Below, in pieces: positions 20,747 through 32,395 of a DNA stretch of 64,000 bases (positions are counted from its first letter, which is position 1; every line of letters starts with the position of its first letter). The notes below the pieces were generated by a model. It had not been told where the DNA came from, ran no database searches, and saw only the letters and a list, made by a program, of their open reading frames with translations. Source of the stretch: Hirundichthys speculiger (lineage: Eukaryota; Chordata; Actinopteri; Beloniformes; Exocoetidae); NCBI GenBank assembly GCA_018398805.1, contig JAGFBZ010001244.1:62001-126000 (forward strand), given 5' to 3'. A program made the translations under genes and the position numbers.

Positions 20747-22347
20747 CAGACAAACATTTCCTATTTTAGGTTAGTTAGGATCATCAAAATTATTTCTATT
20801 TGTTAAATCATATTTGAGAGAATTTTTTTTTTTTTTTTTTTTTTTAGGATTTTTCTTATTTTTATTTCTTTCCTCAAAGTCAGGTATGCACACTGGTACA
20901 CATATATACAGTAAATACATTTCTAAAGTTGCTCCTGACGTTAAACTTTCACTACATGTTGGTAACTTGGTAACCAATCAAAGCACTGATGTCCGCAAAT
21001 TAAGTTATGTGTAATAAAGTGAAATGACACAGGGAAAAAGTATTGAACACACGAAGAAAGCAAGGTGCAAAAAGCCATGGAAAGCCAAGACACCAGCTGA
21101 AATCAATCATCCGTCCATTATCAACACCTAGTAGCATGATCACAAGGATCTGCTGGAGCCGATCCCAGCTCTCTTTGGGTCATGAGTCCATCGCAGGGCC
21201 AGAAATCAGTCCGTTATTAGAAAGCAATCCTGCCAGTTTTCATATCAGCTGGTGCAGTTCCAACTCATGGCCTATAAAAATGTTTATTATATGTTTACTT
21301 GGGCTGGGACATTGACACGTTAAGGCTGCTAATCACTCCCGGGTTAGTGCTTGTGTCTACAAAACTATTGAGACATTGAATTTAATAGCTGTAATTGAAC
21401 GCAGGTATATTTACATGTAATAAATATTTATTTATATATTTATCACATTATTACACATGAGTCAATTTATGGATATCTATGCAAAGTCTGTCTTGGCCAA
21501 CGGCGGGACCAGTGGCGACCTATCAACCAAACAAGGTCAAATGACATCCGAGCATCTGATTGGTCAGTTTTATTACTTCAAATAAATTTATCTGATGTGG
21601 CACAAAAAAAAAAAAAAATTCACCCCCTCAACATTTGTCATGGATGTCCAATCTGACTATAGACACTAAAACAGATTTTTGAACCAGGCTGTAAGTCTGT
21701 TTAATTATGCTGCAAAGTGTCCATTTCAACATAGGGAGTCGATGGGGGTTTGCTCTGTTTTTGAGCCAGCACCTAGTGGTCAGTCAAGGAACTGCAACAA
21801 AAATTACTTCCACACATTCACACACTGCAGCGCGCCACACAAACACACACACATCCTACACACAGCACATCCTCACTGTCTGCCTGGTGTCTTTTGTGTA
21901 GTGTCTGTGTCTGTCCTGTCCTTTTGTGCTCCACCGTTGGTGATTTTAATCTCTGACAAAATAAAGGCTTTGGGAGTTAATAAAGCATTGTTAGACTAGA
22001 CTGTCAGAGAGAGCTGGAGGACCATCACTGACACTTATGCACAAGAAAACTAACATCTGCCTCAACATTATATTGTGTATGTATCCAGTTTGGGACGAAC
22101 CATTAATATATATGCATACAGTTATGAAAAACTAACCAACATAATGACTTCTGCAGTGGCCTAAATGTGGAAGTGGGATGGGTGGGTTAGAGTTACAGAA
22201 GAGTCTGAACTGAAATAGATATCAAAACATTTGAGAGGACATGCAGGCAGCGCTGTCAGCGCCACAGCTGACAGATTTATGAAATGTTTTACACGTGTAG
22301 ACAGCTTTCACCGAGACCTTCCCAACACGCCGGCGAGGTTTTATTAT
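20740..22347. other. gmfb-lgals3 spacer, repeat fragments only
   Basis: Contents: a T run (20,822-20,846), a retroposon-tail fragment near 21,107-21,200, an A run (21,603-21,618), and CA-rich sequence at 21,820-21,880. The segment around 21,760 (AGCACCTAGTGGTCAGT) resembles 44,560 and may be part of a dispersed repeat. No exon is recognisable. Confidence 0.4.
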
Positions 22348-23059
22348 TACAGTGATCCCTTTCCAATTCGCGGTTTAAGTTCCTCGGTTTTAGTTATTCG
22401 CAGATTTTTCAGAAATATATAATAAAAAAAAAAAATTAAAAATTAAAAATCGTGGAAACATCACAGGATGTTGTGCTCGTTCTCTCACAGTGAAGAAATG
22501 CTGTGAGCCAGCCTGGCCCCTTTAAGAAGGTGGCCTTATGGGTAATGATGTGGCCTTATGGGTAATGTAGTGTGTGTGTCGTGGGACGGCAGAACAAAAA
22601 CAGGGTTAGATGAAAAGTGTAGTGAGCATCAACAGCAGCCCAGCGTGTATAGATTTACATTCTCTGTTAACCGACAGGAGCCCAACAATACAACCTCTGT
22701 GATGTTACAAGTTCCTGCAGTGCCAGAATAAAGTTCCCGTTCCATGCAGAGAAAACCGGACTGTTTCTTTTGTTGTTGTTAGCATGTTAGCCGCTAATTA
22801 CGAGCCAAAAATAGCACAATAGCAGCGGTTTGTTTACTACGGTCCAGAGACCAGAGGCTGTGAAGGAAACAGAAAGACCACAGTTGAACCTTTGTCTTGT
22901 TTCACTGCAGTGTTTTGCTACTTTTTGGGGGTTTTTAAACATATTTTAAACACATTATGAGGCTCGGGGGGCTCCGGCTCCAGTTCGACGGATTTTGATT
23001 TACGCGGGGGGGTGGGGGGGCGCCGGGTCCCTATTCACCGCGAAAAATAAGGGATCACT

Positions 23060-23062
<3 letters not shown>
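22348..23062 (+). mobile_element. Tigger/pogo-like element, copy 1 (CAGTGATCCCTT ends)
   Basis: The element is 22350-23060 (711 bp). It starts CAGTGATCCCTTTCC and ends AATAAGGGATCACTG, and is flanked by TA on both sides. A second copy is at 49352-50469. TA duplication and CAGTGRT ends suggest the TcMar-Tigger group. The interior includes a partial tandem GTGGCCTTATGGGTAATG (two copies here, three in copy 2). No transposase is readable. Confidence 0.85.
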
Positions 23063-23104
<42 letters not shown>

Positions 23105-23133
23105 TATTATCATTATTATTATTATTATTATTC
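23061..23133 (+). repeat. (ATT)n microsatellite
   Basis: Tandem TTA/ATT triplets, interrupted twice, start at the TA flank of the preceding element. Confidence 0.95.
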
Positions 23134-23319
23134 AACTTCAATAAATATAATATAACAGCACAAGATCAAGAACAACTTACAGATCTGAACGAGAGCAATC
23201 AAATTACAAAGACAAGAGAGATAAATGTAAATTATAAAGAGAAAAAAAACAATAGAAATAAAAACAGCGGAAGAATCAATAAAAATGCAAATAAGCGTGC
23301 GAGAGTAAAGTTCATGGCG

Positions 23320-23524
23320 CCCGCCCACCATCGGTGACGTAACCGCCGAGGCGCGCGTCCGCGCTTCGCCCATTTCCAGGAGTTGTAGTTGTGAGCGCGC
23401 GGCCGTGACGTCAGCTTCCTCCCACCCACCGAGCGCTTCGCTAGCGAGTTTTAGCTGCTCCTCGAAACTGGACTAACCACCGCCGGTACCGGCCGCCTTT
23501 GGAGAAAGTGTCGCTTCTGGCCAG
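23320..23524 (+). promoter_or_regulatory. lgals3: lgals3 promoter and first non-coding exon
   Basis: A CpG-rich island in otherwise AT-rich DNA. It contains a perfect CRE octamer TGACGTCA (23406-23413), a TGACGTAA half-match near 23,334, and minus-strand AACTACAACTCC (23379-23390), resembling the ZNF143/Staf ACTACAA motif. A donor-like CCAG|GTGGGT at 23524/23525, followed by an acceptor TTTTAG at 23,916-23,921, suggests a non-coding first exon ending at 23524. Confidence 0.55.
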
Positions 23525-23924
23525 GTGGGTTGAAAGTTTAAACTCTGAGCTCATTTTCACAGATGCTAATTAAGTCGGAGCGGGCGGAAGTTAACTATAG
23601 TTAGTTAACTAGCGCTTATCTGCTGTTAGCCGGGCCGCTAGCCAGCTCTGGAACATCACTGAGTTAAGCGCCTTAAAAAAACAAGTTTCTTTGCTGGAAT
23701 ACAACCGAAACTCTGCGCGTTTGTGCGCGGTAACTTGTCGTCGGGATGTTCCGGGCTGGTTCTGCTCACCAGGAAGGTTTTATTTGTGTTTTTGTGCGTG
23801 GAAACATTGTGTCATGGAAATGTTTAATCAGAGCCTCGGTGTGACATTCTCAGTGTTTCTGACAGAATCCAACTGGTTTAGTTTCTAAAACTGACGTCAC
23901 GTTTCTCTGGCTTTGTTTTAGATC

Positions 23925-26900
23925 ATGGCGGATTTCTCGGTGAGTCCAAAGGATTGCAGTAATATTCATCATTTCATGGATTGTGTTATTCTGGTGGTTG
24001 TGGTGGATCAGAGATCATTGTGTTTTTTTTCTCCTCCTGCAGCTGGCAGACGCTTTAGGCGATGACACGCCAAGTCCAGGCCAAGAAGATGGGCAACACG
24101 AACCCGTCCGCCCCTGCCGGTAACCCCCCCCCTGCTTCAAACCCAGGATGGCCTGCGTCGGCCCCCGGAGCCCCCGCACAGCCCTCGGCGCCTGCGGACT
24201 TCGGCGGTGGATCCTCTGGGCCCGGGGCGCCGGGGCAGTTCCCGTTCCCCTCGGGCCCGGGAGCACCCCCGGGGCAGTACCCGGGCCCGCCCTCTGCACC
24301 CGGCGGGTTCCCCGCTGGCCCCGCGATACCTGGACAATATCCACCTGCGCCGGGAGCCCCGGGTCAGTTCCCCTCCGGTCCGGGAGCACCTGGACAGTTC
24401 CCTGGGCAGTACCCCCATGAAGGACAGCTACCCGGAGGCCCCGCCCCCTACCCACCTGGACCGTTTCCTTCTGGACCCGGAGCTCCCCCCGGGCCGTATC
24501 CCAACGTGCCTTTCCCCGGAGGACAGCCGGGCGGAGGCAACGGGATGTACGGACCCGGAGGTCCGGGGGCGTTCCCCCCTCCAGCTGGCTCTTACCCCGC
24601 GTTTCCCGCTGCGGGGTTTCCACCGATACCACCTGGGTCATGGGGACCACCCGCAAGTGGAGGTTTCCCCGCTGCTCCTGGCCCCTTTGGTCCCGGTCCC
24701 GGTACCAGTCCCGGGCCCATGGGTCCGTATGGCGGGCCTCCTGCTCCGGGGGGAACACTGGTACGTACAAGTGTTTCATACAGATTCTCTATCGCTTGCT
24801 TGCTGCATCTCTTCTGGTGTTTGTCTGCTCTGGTGTGTGTAGGGCTTGTAGCGATACACTAATCTCGCGATACGATACGATACATTTGGCTCACGACGAT
24901 ATCGATATTTTTCTAACAATACATTTACATCATTTTCTGAAAGATTTTAATGGGACAAAGTGATTTTCGTGACATCTTGTGAGTGTTCCAATTTGTTTAA
25001 ATTAACTGAACTGAAAGGTAGGTGACCGCAGACAGAGAGGAGAGAAAGGAGGCCTCTGATTGGTCAATTTTACATCAGCATCATCAAAGAAATGAGGAAG
25101 TACCCACATCTGTATGATTCTGGTTCTCCACACTACGAAGACAGCACATATTCTAGTAATTCATGGAGGGAGATGGTGATGAATGTGGGTCTGGATACGG
25201 CCGAGACGGTGAGGAAGTGGAAAAACGCAAGAGATGAGTTTAGTAAGTTTAGCTAGTTTGTGATTGTCGCTCTCCGTTGTGGTGTTGAATAACAGCGCAG
25301 ACGCGCTTCAAAATTGAGCATAAATCAAAAGTAACTGCGACACATTGCAGCGAGAGTAAACACAGCCCTTAAAGCCGGCGTTTTCCACCACTGAATACGG
25401 TCTCAAATCCTGACAAATAAAGTTTGGCTAGCTCTCAGTTAGCATTAGCTTGTCCGGGTGGTGATGTTTCAGGTGGGCTCGCAGGTTGGTGGTATTTCCA
25501 GAGTACTTCACGTTTGTGTGACACAGCTTGCACTTTTGTCTAAATCTTCGCTTTTCTTTTTCTTTTTAAACCTGAACTCCTCCCACACATCTGCTTTTCA
25601 GCACGCAGGCGCTGCGTTTATACTCGCCGCCGTCCTCCTGACTGGCTTTTGGGAGGTTTATTCAGCACTTCTTTCAGTGAAGATGAGCAGCTGCTTCTCT
25701 GCCTCTGCTGTTGGGTTTAAGCGAGGGATGCCTTTCTTTATCCTTTCTTTTCAAATACAACAAATACATACTCTTTTTTTTTTTTCCGTCCAGTAGGAAT
25801 TATGCAAATGTATTTTTGTCTTTCAGCCCAGATATAATCCACCTTTTTATTGAAAGCGATGAGGACGTCGATCCCAGAATCAGGATGTTGGTTTGATTTA
25901 GTGCCATAGACCGAATACTTTCACAGAGTCTCCGTCTGGGCGCAAATGTGTTTAGTCCACTGGTTGTTCTGATTAAAGTGCAATATTATCTGATTTATAT
26001 GTTAAGATTACACATTTATATGTTTACCAAGTTAAAACAGCCTTCATCACCTTTTATATCACCATGATTTGTTTCATCTCTGACTTTGTCACACATGTAT
26101 TTGATTATAATTAAAGTTTTTGGAGGGTTTTTTTCCTATTCATTTTCCTCAGAAGACAGTTTGTACAGTATTTGTAAAAATGCATAAGAAAAAAAAAACC
26201 CCTTTCCTTTCATTTCCTTGAATAGTTGCTGTGACTGGAGTAAATGGGTGAAGTGAGTCATTGGGGTGTTGCAGTGAGCGAGTCCAGACCTTCACTAATG
26301 TTTAACTCTACTCCCTTCGTTTATGACATCAAGCCTCTCTGCTCCAGATGACCAAGTCAAAGCTATTAGTGATAAAAATGTATCTCTGTAGAGGGTATTA
26401 TCAACAGAGTTTATATTTTTCCATTAAAGCAGAAGTTAAAGGAACATTCCTGAGCTGATAGTAACCGTAATACTTCACTATCATTTATTACTGAATGTAT
26501 AAATGAAGCACAAAAAGTAAGAAAGTTTTTGTTTGGTAGGTTATTTCTGTGTTGTAACGATGCTTCTTGACAATAAATCTCATATTGTTGGAAAACTTGT
26601 TGATCTAATTTTTAATCGGTGCCACATTCGTTTGTGGGATGAGCAGCAGAGCTGAGGATGAAAGATTTGACACTTTGTCTTTTTGCTGTTAACTCTTGTT
26701 TGGATGATTGAAATCTGAAAAAACGAGACATTTTGGCGATTTATGTTCAGTTTGAAGAGATTACGATGGCAAAAAAATCAAAGTTTACACCACTTTGCAT
26801 TGTTTCTTTAATTTCTCAATACAACACCAGAGATGTGCTGTCATGATTTAAAACTGCAGATGTTTCTTCCAGATGCTGCCGTACGATCTCCCGCTTCATG

Positions 26901-29900
26901 CTGGAATTATGCCGCGACTTTTAATCACGATAGTCGGAGAACCGCTTCCTGGTGCAGACAGGTACGAGTTTAGAGGACAGTTCAGCATCTGTGTCCTCTG
27001 AGACGCTCGGTGGTGTCTTAACGGTGTCTCTTCTGGTTTCACCTCAGGTTCCAAGTGGACTTCCTCAAAGGTCCAGATGTCGTCTTTCACTTCAACCCTC
27101 GGTTTAATGAGAATACAGTCGTCAGAAACTCAACCTGGGAGGCTACTGGGGACCAGAGGAGCGTGAAGGAGGATTTCCGTTTGTTCCGGGGCGCCGCTTT
27201 GAGGTATAGTAGTGACCTCCTGAGGTCTTTATCCCTGCAGATGGTCCTGATGGTCCCTTTTGACCAGTAATTAGGGTTGGGGCGGGTCGGGAAACGATAG
27301 TTCTGGCGTTGATCAAAATCGTAATTTTATGTCAATAGGTTACGATTTTGTGAAACTCAATATTTTGCTACAAAAAGTTGTGGTTAGTTACTGTAAAAAG
27401 TTGTTTGTTAAATTTGTGATTTAACGACAAAATGTGATTACAGGACATAAAGTTGCAGTTTCTATAAAAGTTGCATTTTTGTGACCAAAAGTTGTAATTT
27501 TATGTCAAAAATTCACAAATTTGTAAAATTCAAGATAGTTGAAATGTTGCAAAATTCACAATTTCACAAAAAAAAATCTTGATTTTTTTTTTTTTTTAGG
27601 ACAAAAAGTTGCAATAATACGAAATTCAGAATTTTATGACTTAAAGTCGTAATTTTATGCAAAATATTTAATTTTGTGAAAGTTGATTATTTACGACAAA
27701 AAGTTTAAATATCAAGTTTGAAAGGCGTGATTTTGTGAACTTTGTGATTCTGATTCTAAAATGTTATGATTATTTGACAAAAGTCTTACTTTTATTAGAA
27801 ATGTTGCAAACTTTCAAACTTAGCAGTTTTAAAATAAAATGTTGCTTTCTTACAAAGTGTTTTTTTTTTTTTTTTTAGAAAATCAATTTTTTATAGTATT
27901 TTTATGATTGTTTGGTTGTAGAAATGACTGCATTCATCCAGGATTATTATATTATAATTACTGATCTTATTTCTCTTTGCTGGAGCATCTAAACCGGAAA
28001 GAAAAAAGCCTCTGTGACCCTGCTGATGTAACTTCCTGAAAATTGAACTTTTATTATTATTATTATATTATTTAGAGTCAGAAAAGTATCATACATGCAT
28101 CGGTATCCGGAGACGATTTATTGGTTTTGATATCGATATGGAAAAGTTTTAAATGTTTCCTACACTGAGCAGTAATTGATGTTTCATTAACGACTCCTGA
28201 TGTAAATTTTCAGAGGAAGGAAAAACACGAAAAACCCAAAACCTGCTGCGCTGTACGACAGACCTTCAACGAAGCTTTACAGACACGGAGCTGCTGTCGC
28301 TCCATTTAACGTAGAAACGCAGTTTTACAAACAAAATGACCTGATCAATCGCACGACGCGTGATGAGTGTTGCATCCATTCAGGAAAAAAAATCTTGTAG
28401 ACGTGAACGGTGGAATTTCTGTGAGCCAGAGTAGAGCTAGCTTAAAATTTAGGATAGAAATGTTGTGTTCAACGTGCTCTGGAGCTCAGAACAGACCTCC
28501 GTTTTTCAATTAAAACAAAGGAAAATCTCTCACAGTGGAAACGTTCAGACTGCAGATCTTTATGCTCAATTCAGGCTTTTTTTGGCCAAGATTTTATTTT
28601 ATATTTTTGTGTGTGTGGTTTTTCATGCTAGCATATTAAATGTGACCTCAATCAGACGCCAGTGTGAACTGGCTGCTTCAGGTGTTCGGAGGTGACCCAG
28701 ATCTGATGTGGGAAAAAAAAATTAGATTTCATGTCACTGGAGCTGTTCAGACACACACAAAAAAACCAAGCACATCAGCTTTGGTGACATTTACCTGCAC
28801 GTGAACGCACCTGAAGGCAGCAGACGTTAGCGAGACGTTAGCGAGACGTTAGTGAGATCATCAGCTGCTCAGCAGAATCAGCACTAAATCAGAGCAGGAC
28901 TTCCAAACAAATCCAGACTTTCCTTCTTTTTGTTCCAACCATGAACTGATTATTTTTTCTCCTCTGGTCAGGAGCCTCCTGTGGTTCTCGTTTCATTAGC
29001 TTTTATAGTTTCTCTTTGAACAGAGACCGTTAGAGAGAAACTTCCTGGTAGATTTTCAGTCTGAGTCATGTGGAACGTTGCGGTTTTGGGGAAATTAATG
29101 ATTAGCTCCCAGTCAGAGCTCCTGAACTGAAACTCATCACAGTAGAAACCTGTGACTGTTCAGTAGCTTATCTGTTACATGTTACATTAATCTGATACAC
29201 ACTTTTATAGATTTGTGTGAAATTTAAAGTCAGTGAGGAAGAGACCAGGAGCAGCAGCAGTGCTCCCACCACAGCTCCTCAAGTTTAGGTCTTTACACAA
29301 CTAATAATTTAATGTTTTCCCTATGACTTGGCTGCATTGTTAGTTACACATCTGCTCTTCTTATGAGTAAAGTCTCTTTATGAGACGTGTGACTTTAGTG
29401 CAGAACAGGTGTCAAAGGTAGGACTGGGCAACGATTACAGTTATTACATCGTTATTAATCGCATGATTTCCCTGATTAATCACGATTAATCGTATTGTAT
29501 ACGCAAAATCAAATAATTGAATTCAAAAGTAGTGTAAAGGTCACTTTTATTTAAATGTTCTGCTGCCATATGAACTAAAGTGTCATAAAATTTGTTGTTC
29601 AAACACTTTTAACATCAGCACTTGTCAGTAACACATATTTAGTGTAAATCTCATCTTAAAAAATGTAAAATAAAATAAAGCTTATTGCCACCATCAGGGC
29701 ATTAATGTCATCCTGTTTTTATAAAAAAAAAAAAATTTTTTAAGTCTACAACAAAATCCAACAAAATGATTGTGTCTCAGCACAATCAGAACATTAAAAC
29801 AGGTAATTTCTGAGGTAACAGCAGAAACTTTTAACGGGGAGTTCAACTTGTCAGTTGTTACAAATAACCTTGTTTCTGTTGAATCCTCCGTCTGGGAGAA

Positions 29901-30897
29901 CTTTAAAATGAAAATGTCCATGTTAAAGTTCAGTAACTTTACCAATCCGTGTATCAATCATTCTTTCCATTTTCAATTGTCAATCAAAAATAAAAAAAAA
30001 TTAAAAAGTGACATTTTATTACGTTTTTTTTTTTAATCTAACACAAAAAAAAACAAAAAAAAATGCCTATTTTTTTATATTTCAATTTTAGACTTGGATC
30101 AAAAATATGAAATTAAAAAACGGGCCACAGAACTGAATTAGTTTTATAATGGAGGACTGGACTTTCTGTTGTCATTACACATCTGAGCCACTAGATGGAG
30201 CCGCACTGCAGTAACCAGCTAGAGAACAGCAGGACAGTGAACACATGGAGCAGATCTGATGGAACATGGAGGAATGACCACAAAGTTTTGTTGCAGTCCA
30301 GAATTTTTTTTCAGACAGAATTGTTAATATTGCTACCTGAGTTGTTACCTGAACTGTAAAGTTCACGGATTTTAACCGTTCTCCATGTCTGTTTTAGCTT
30401 TTCCACGTTTACCTGCTAATTATATTCCAGTTCTGCAGCAGCCAGTAACAGACTTTTCAAAACAAAAGCATGTGAGCAACATGCGTTAACAGGCGATAAA
30501 ATAAATGTCGGCGTTAATAATTTAATGCGTTAACGCGATAATAACGCGTTAACTTGCCCAGCCCTATTCTAAAGATGATGCTCGTGCACAGACCTGCAGC
30601 TGAAAGCTGTTTATAGTTACCTCTGATCAGTGCGTCTACATGCAGACTCTCCTAAAGGAAGCCCGGCTTCGTTGAACCCGGTTTCTAGTTTTGTGCTAGC
30701 TAACTAACGGTTTCTTCTCCTCTCTCGTGTCGCTCCTTCAGCTGAAGATCCTGGTGGAGGAGAACATGTTCAAAGTGGCGGTGGACGGCACGCACCTGCT
30801 GGAGTACGAGCACCGAGCCGGCGGCCTGGAGGAGGTGACCCTCCTGCGAGTGGTCGGAGACGTCGCCCTCTACAGCGCCGCCCCGAGCATGATCTGA
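23925..30897 (+). CDS. lgals3: Galectin-3 (chimera-type galectin), with two 1-base frameshifts
   Basis: Galectin-3 is a beta-galactoside-binding lectin of cytosol, nucleus and extracellular space; its disordered N-terminal tail drives multimerisation. Coding exons: 23925-23939 (MADFS), 24043-24760 (LADAL then a Pro/Gly/Ala-rich tail with GPGAPGQFP-like repeats), 26873-26961 (MLPYDLPLHAGIMPRLLITI), 27048-27203 (HFNPRFNEN, then YWGPEER) and 30742-30897 (LVEENMFKVAVDGTHLLEYE; ends PSMI, TGA). The sugar-binding pattern H-NPR-N...W-E-R is present. Exon 2 has 718 nt where a multiple of three is needed (one extra base near 24,070-24,080). Exon 4 lacks one base near 27,133, where the frame changes from RNS to LGGYWG. 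The implied length is about 377 residues, longer than the 250 of human because of the tail. Splice sites are otherwise regular. Either assembly indels or a damaged allele could explain this. Confidence 0.92.
25092..25256 (+). pseudogene. MADF-domain-like fragment, second copy
   Basis: An open 54-codon frame reading MRKYPHLYDSGSPHYED and SNSWREMVMNVGLDTAETV, then a stop after SKFS at the same position as in the 17481-17645 copy. It is in an intron of lgals3, sense orientation. It differs from the other copy by six residues (for example R/H, K/E, T/E) with no stop or indel inside the frame. Confidence 0.65.
25453..25550 (-). pseudogene. BED zinc-finger fragment of a hAT transposase
   Basis: The minus-strand translation includes KCKLCHTNVKYSGNTTNLRA followed by HLKHHHPD. 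The C-x2-C ... TTNL-x2-HL-x2-HHP pattern is the hallmark of the BED finger found at the N-terminus of hAT transposases and ZBED proteins. No further transposase follows in frame. Confidence 0.8.
27290..27900. repeat. AT-rich degenerate repeats of a (A)AAGTTGTGATTTT motif
   Basis: Loose repetition of phrases like ACAAAAAGTTG and AAATTCACAATTT with irregular spacing, in the last lgals3 intron. The same sequence type fills 41,880-43,090 in synj2bp intron 1. No terminal repeats were found. Confidence 0.6.
29419..30566 (+). mobile_element. hAT-like element, complete copy
   Basis: Left end TAGGACTGGGCAACGATTA; right end TTAACTTGCCCAGCCCTA. Inner segments are rich in GATTAATC and TTAACGCG. The related copy at 1-859 shares most of the 3' two-thirds. 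A good 8-bp target duplication is not visible (GTCAAAGG versus TTCTAAAG). It contains GCCACTAGATGGAGC at about 30,188, a loose CTCF core also present in the other copy. It lies in the last intron of lgals3. Confidence 0.8.
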
Positions 30898-32140
30898 AGA
30901 CGCAGCCCGAGCAGCGGCTCGCACTTTCACCGATGCATTTGAAACCTCCCCAAGTGCATTTCATGGAATTTGAAAAGCAGTAATAGTCAGCAAGTGCAAT
31001 CGTTGCCAGTTTCGGCAGACGTACAACGGAGCCGACGGCAGACTAACCGGGTCTGCAACCAATCAGCCTGTTTCTAACGCCACTCACAATCCAGCAGATT
31101 TTATAGCTTGATAGCATTCAGGAAGTGAATTAGATGAAGTCCATTTAAGGTGGATGCTTTAAGGAAAACTAACTGAGTATAAAGATTATAGGCAGCGCGG
31201 GGAAGCGGGGGGCGTCCCAAACATTTCAGATATTTCCACTAGCGAGCAGTGTTTTGTTTACATGTGTTTATGATTCCGTCTTTTACATGAATATCATTAT
31301 AAGCCTCTGTAATGCATGAAAGTATAATGCTGAGAATCCACGCGGTGTCCTTTTATTTCAGCGCTGAACCACGACTGCAGACATGATGAAGACGAGTATT
31401 TATATCCAGACAGTGTTCCTCCTCCTCAGCTCTGACCGGAGGCTCACCGAGCTGTTCAATTCTGATTTCATTTTAGCTCAAATTAAAAAAGAAAGCACAG
31501 TTTATGAAATAAATGCAGTGCAGGAGTGGGATGGTGTTTCTGGTTTGTTGCCAAAGACTAATGGGGCAGTATTTTAATATGAATCAAGAGGCAACAAAAA
31601 CTGATTCAAATCTGTTTGATGCAGATTATTGTAAACTTTTCTTGCGCTGCCTGACTGCACTTCAAATAAATACTGGTTTCCCTGTTTGCTTCCTTTATTA
31701 CTGAAGAATGAGACAACTAAACAATGAGAAATGTTTTCTTTAGGAGTCAGAATCTCCGGGATTTTGAAGATGCTCGTGCTTTCGTTAATGAATGAAACAC
31801 CCGTTGCTAACGTGTAACAGAACCGTCGCTTCTGTTAAAAGTTGGGGAACTTTTCCACTTTCATCCTTGAACGCGACTCATCCACTGAAATCTAGCTGTT
31901 TTAAAGCACACGACTTCCATGTGGAAAAAGTGGAAAGAATTTTGATTTATAGTAAAATAAACCCTTATATTTGCTATTTAACAATAATAAAAATATAGAG
32001 AAAAAGGTTATTTATGAGCTACATCACTTCTTTTACAGCTCTGTACGTTTCCCTTTCTAAAAGACTGATCAACATCGCTGTTATTAAGAAGACTGATGGT
32101 TGTAAATAGATGTTGCTAATAAAATATGACAACCCAAAGT
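30898..32140 (+). other. lgals3: lgals3 3' UTR
   Basis: Non-coding sequence after the TGA stop. AATAAA signals occur at about 31,986 and 32,117; the latter (CTAATAAAATATGAC) is the probable end. Short ORFs inside are not genes. Confidence 0.55.
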
Positions 32141-32235
32141 AGTTTCTGTGAAGTAAAGGCATATGATTGGTGATATTTGTGATGCATGGAAGGATGTAAC
32201 TGAGCAGAAAACCAGTGGAGCTGATGGTGTTTCCT

Positions 32236-32342
32236 AAATATATATATATATATATATACTATTATATATATAATATAGAATATATATAATATATAATATA
32301 TATATATATATATCTAATATATATACATATATATATATGTAT

Positions 32343-32374
<32 letters not shown>

Positions 32375-32395
32375 TATTATATATATATCAGTATA
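32236..32395. repeat. TA-rich microsatellite
   Basis: ATATAT runs broken by ACTATT, TAATAT and TATCTA interruptions, giving local hairpin potential. Confidence 0.95.

Larger units (their letters stand above)
24838..25900. mobile_element. hAT-type remnant in lgals3 intron (MADF fragment plus BED finger)
   Basis: This begins with a repeat of ATACGATACGATACATTT type (24,850-24,910). It continues with a copy of the 17,294-17,912 element core, including the phrase CCTCTGATTGGTCAATTTTA and the MADF-like frame, and then a BED-finger segment on the opposite strand. Clear terminal inverted repeats and target duplications were not located, so the boundaries are approximate. Confidence 0.6.

Noticed and set aside
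24043..24760. Possible mapk1ip1l, because its N-terminus also reads SLADAL and is proline-rich
   Set aside because: The exon splices in phase to a galectin carbohydrate-recognition domain, and the small MADFS first coding exon matches LGALS3 gene structure.
24015..24779. 254-codon minus-strand ORF and other overlapping ORFs over the Pro/Gly exon
   Set aside because: They are shadows of the GC-rich lgals3 tail exon, which is supported by splice sites and the downstream galectin domain.
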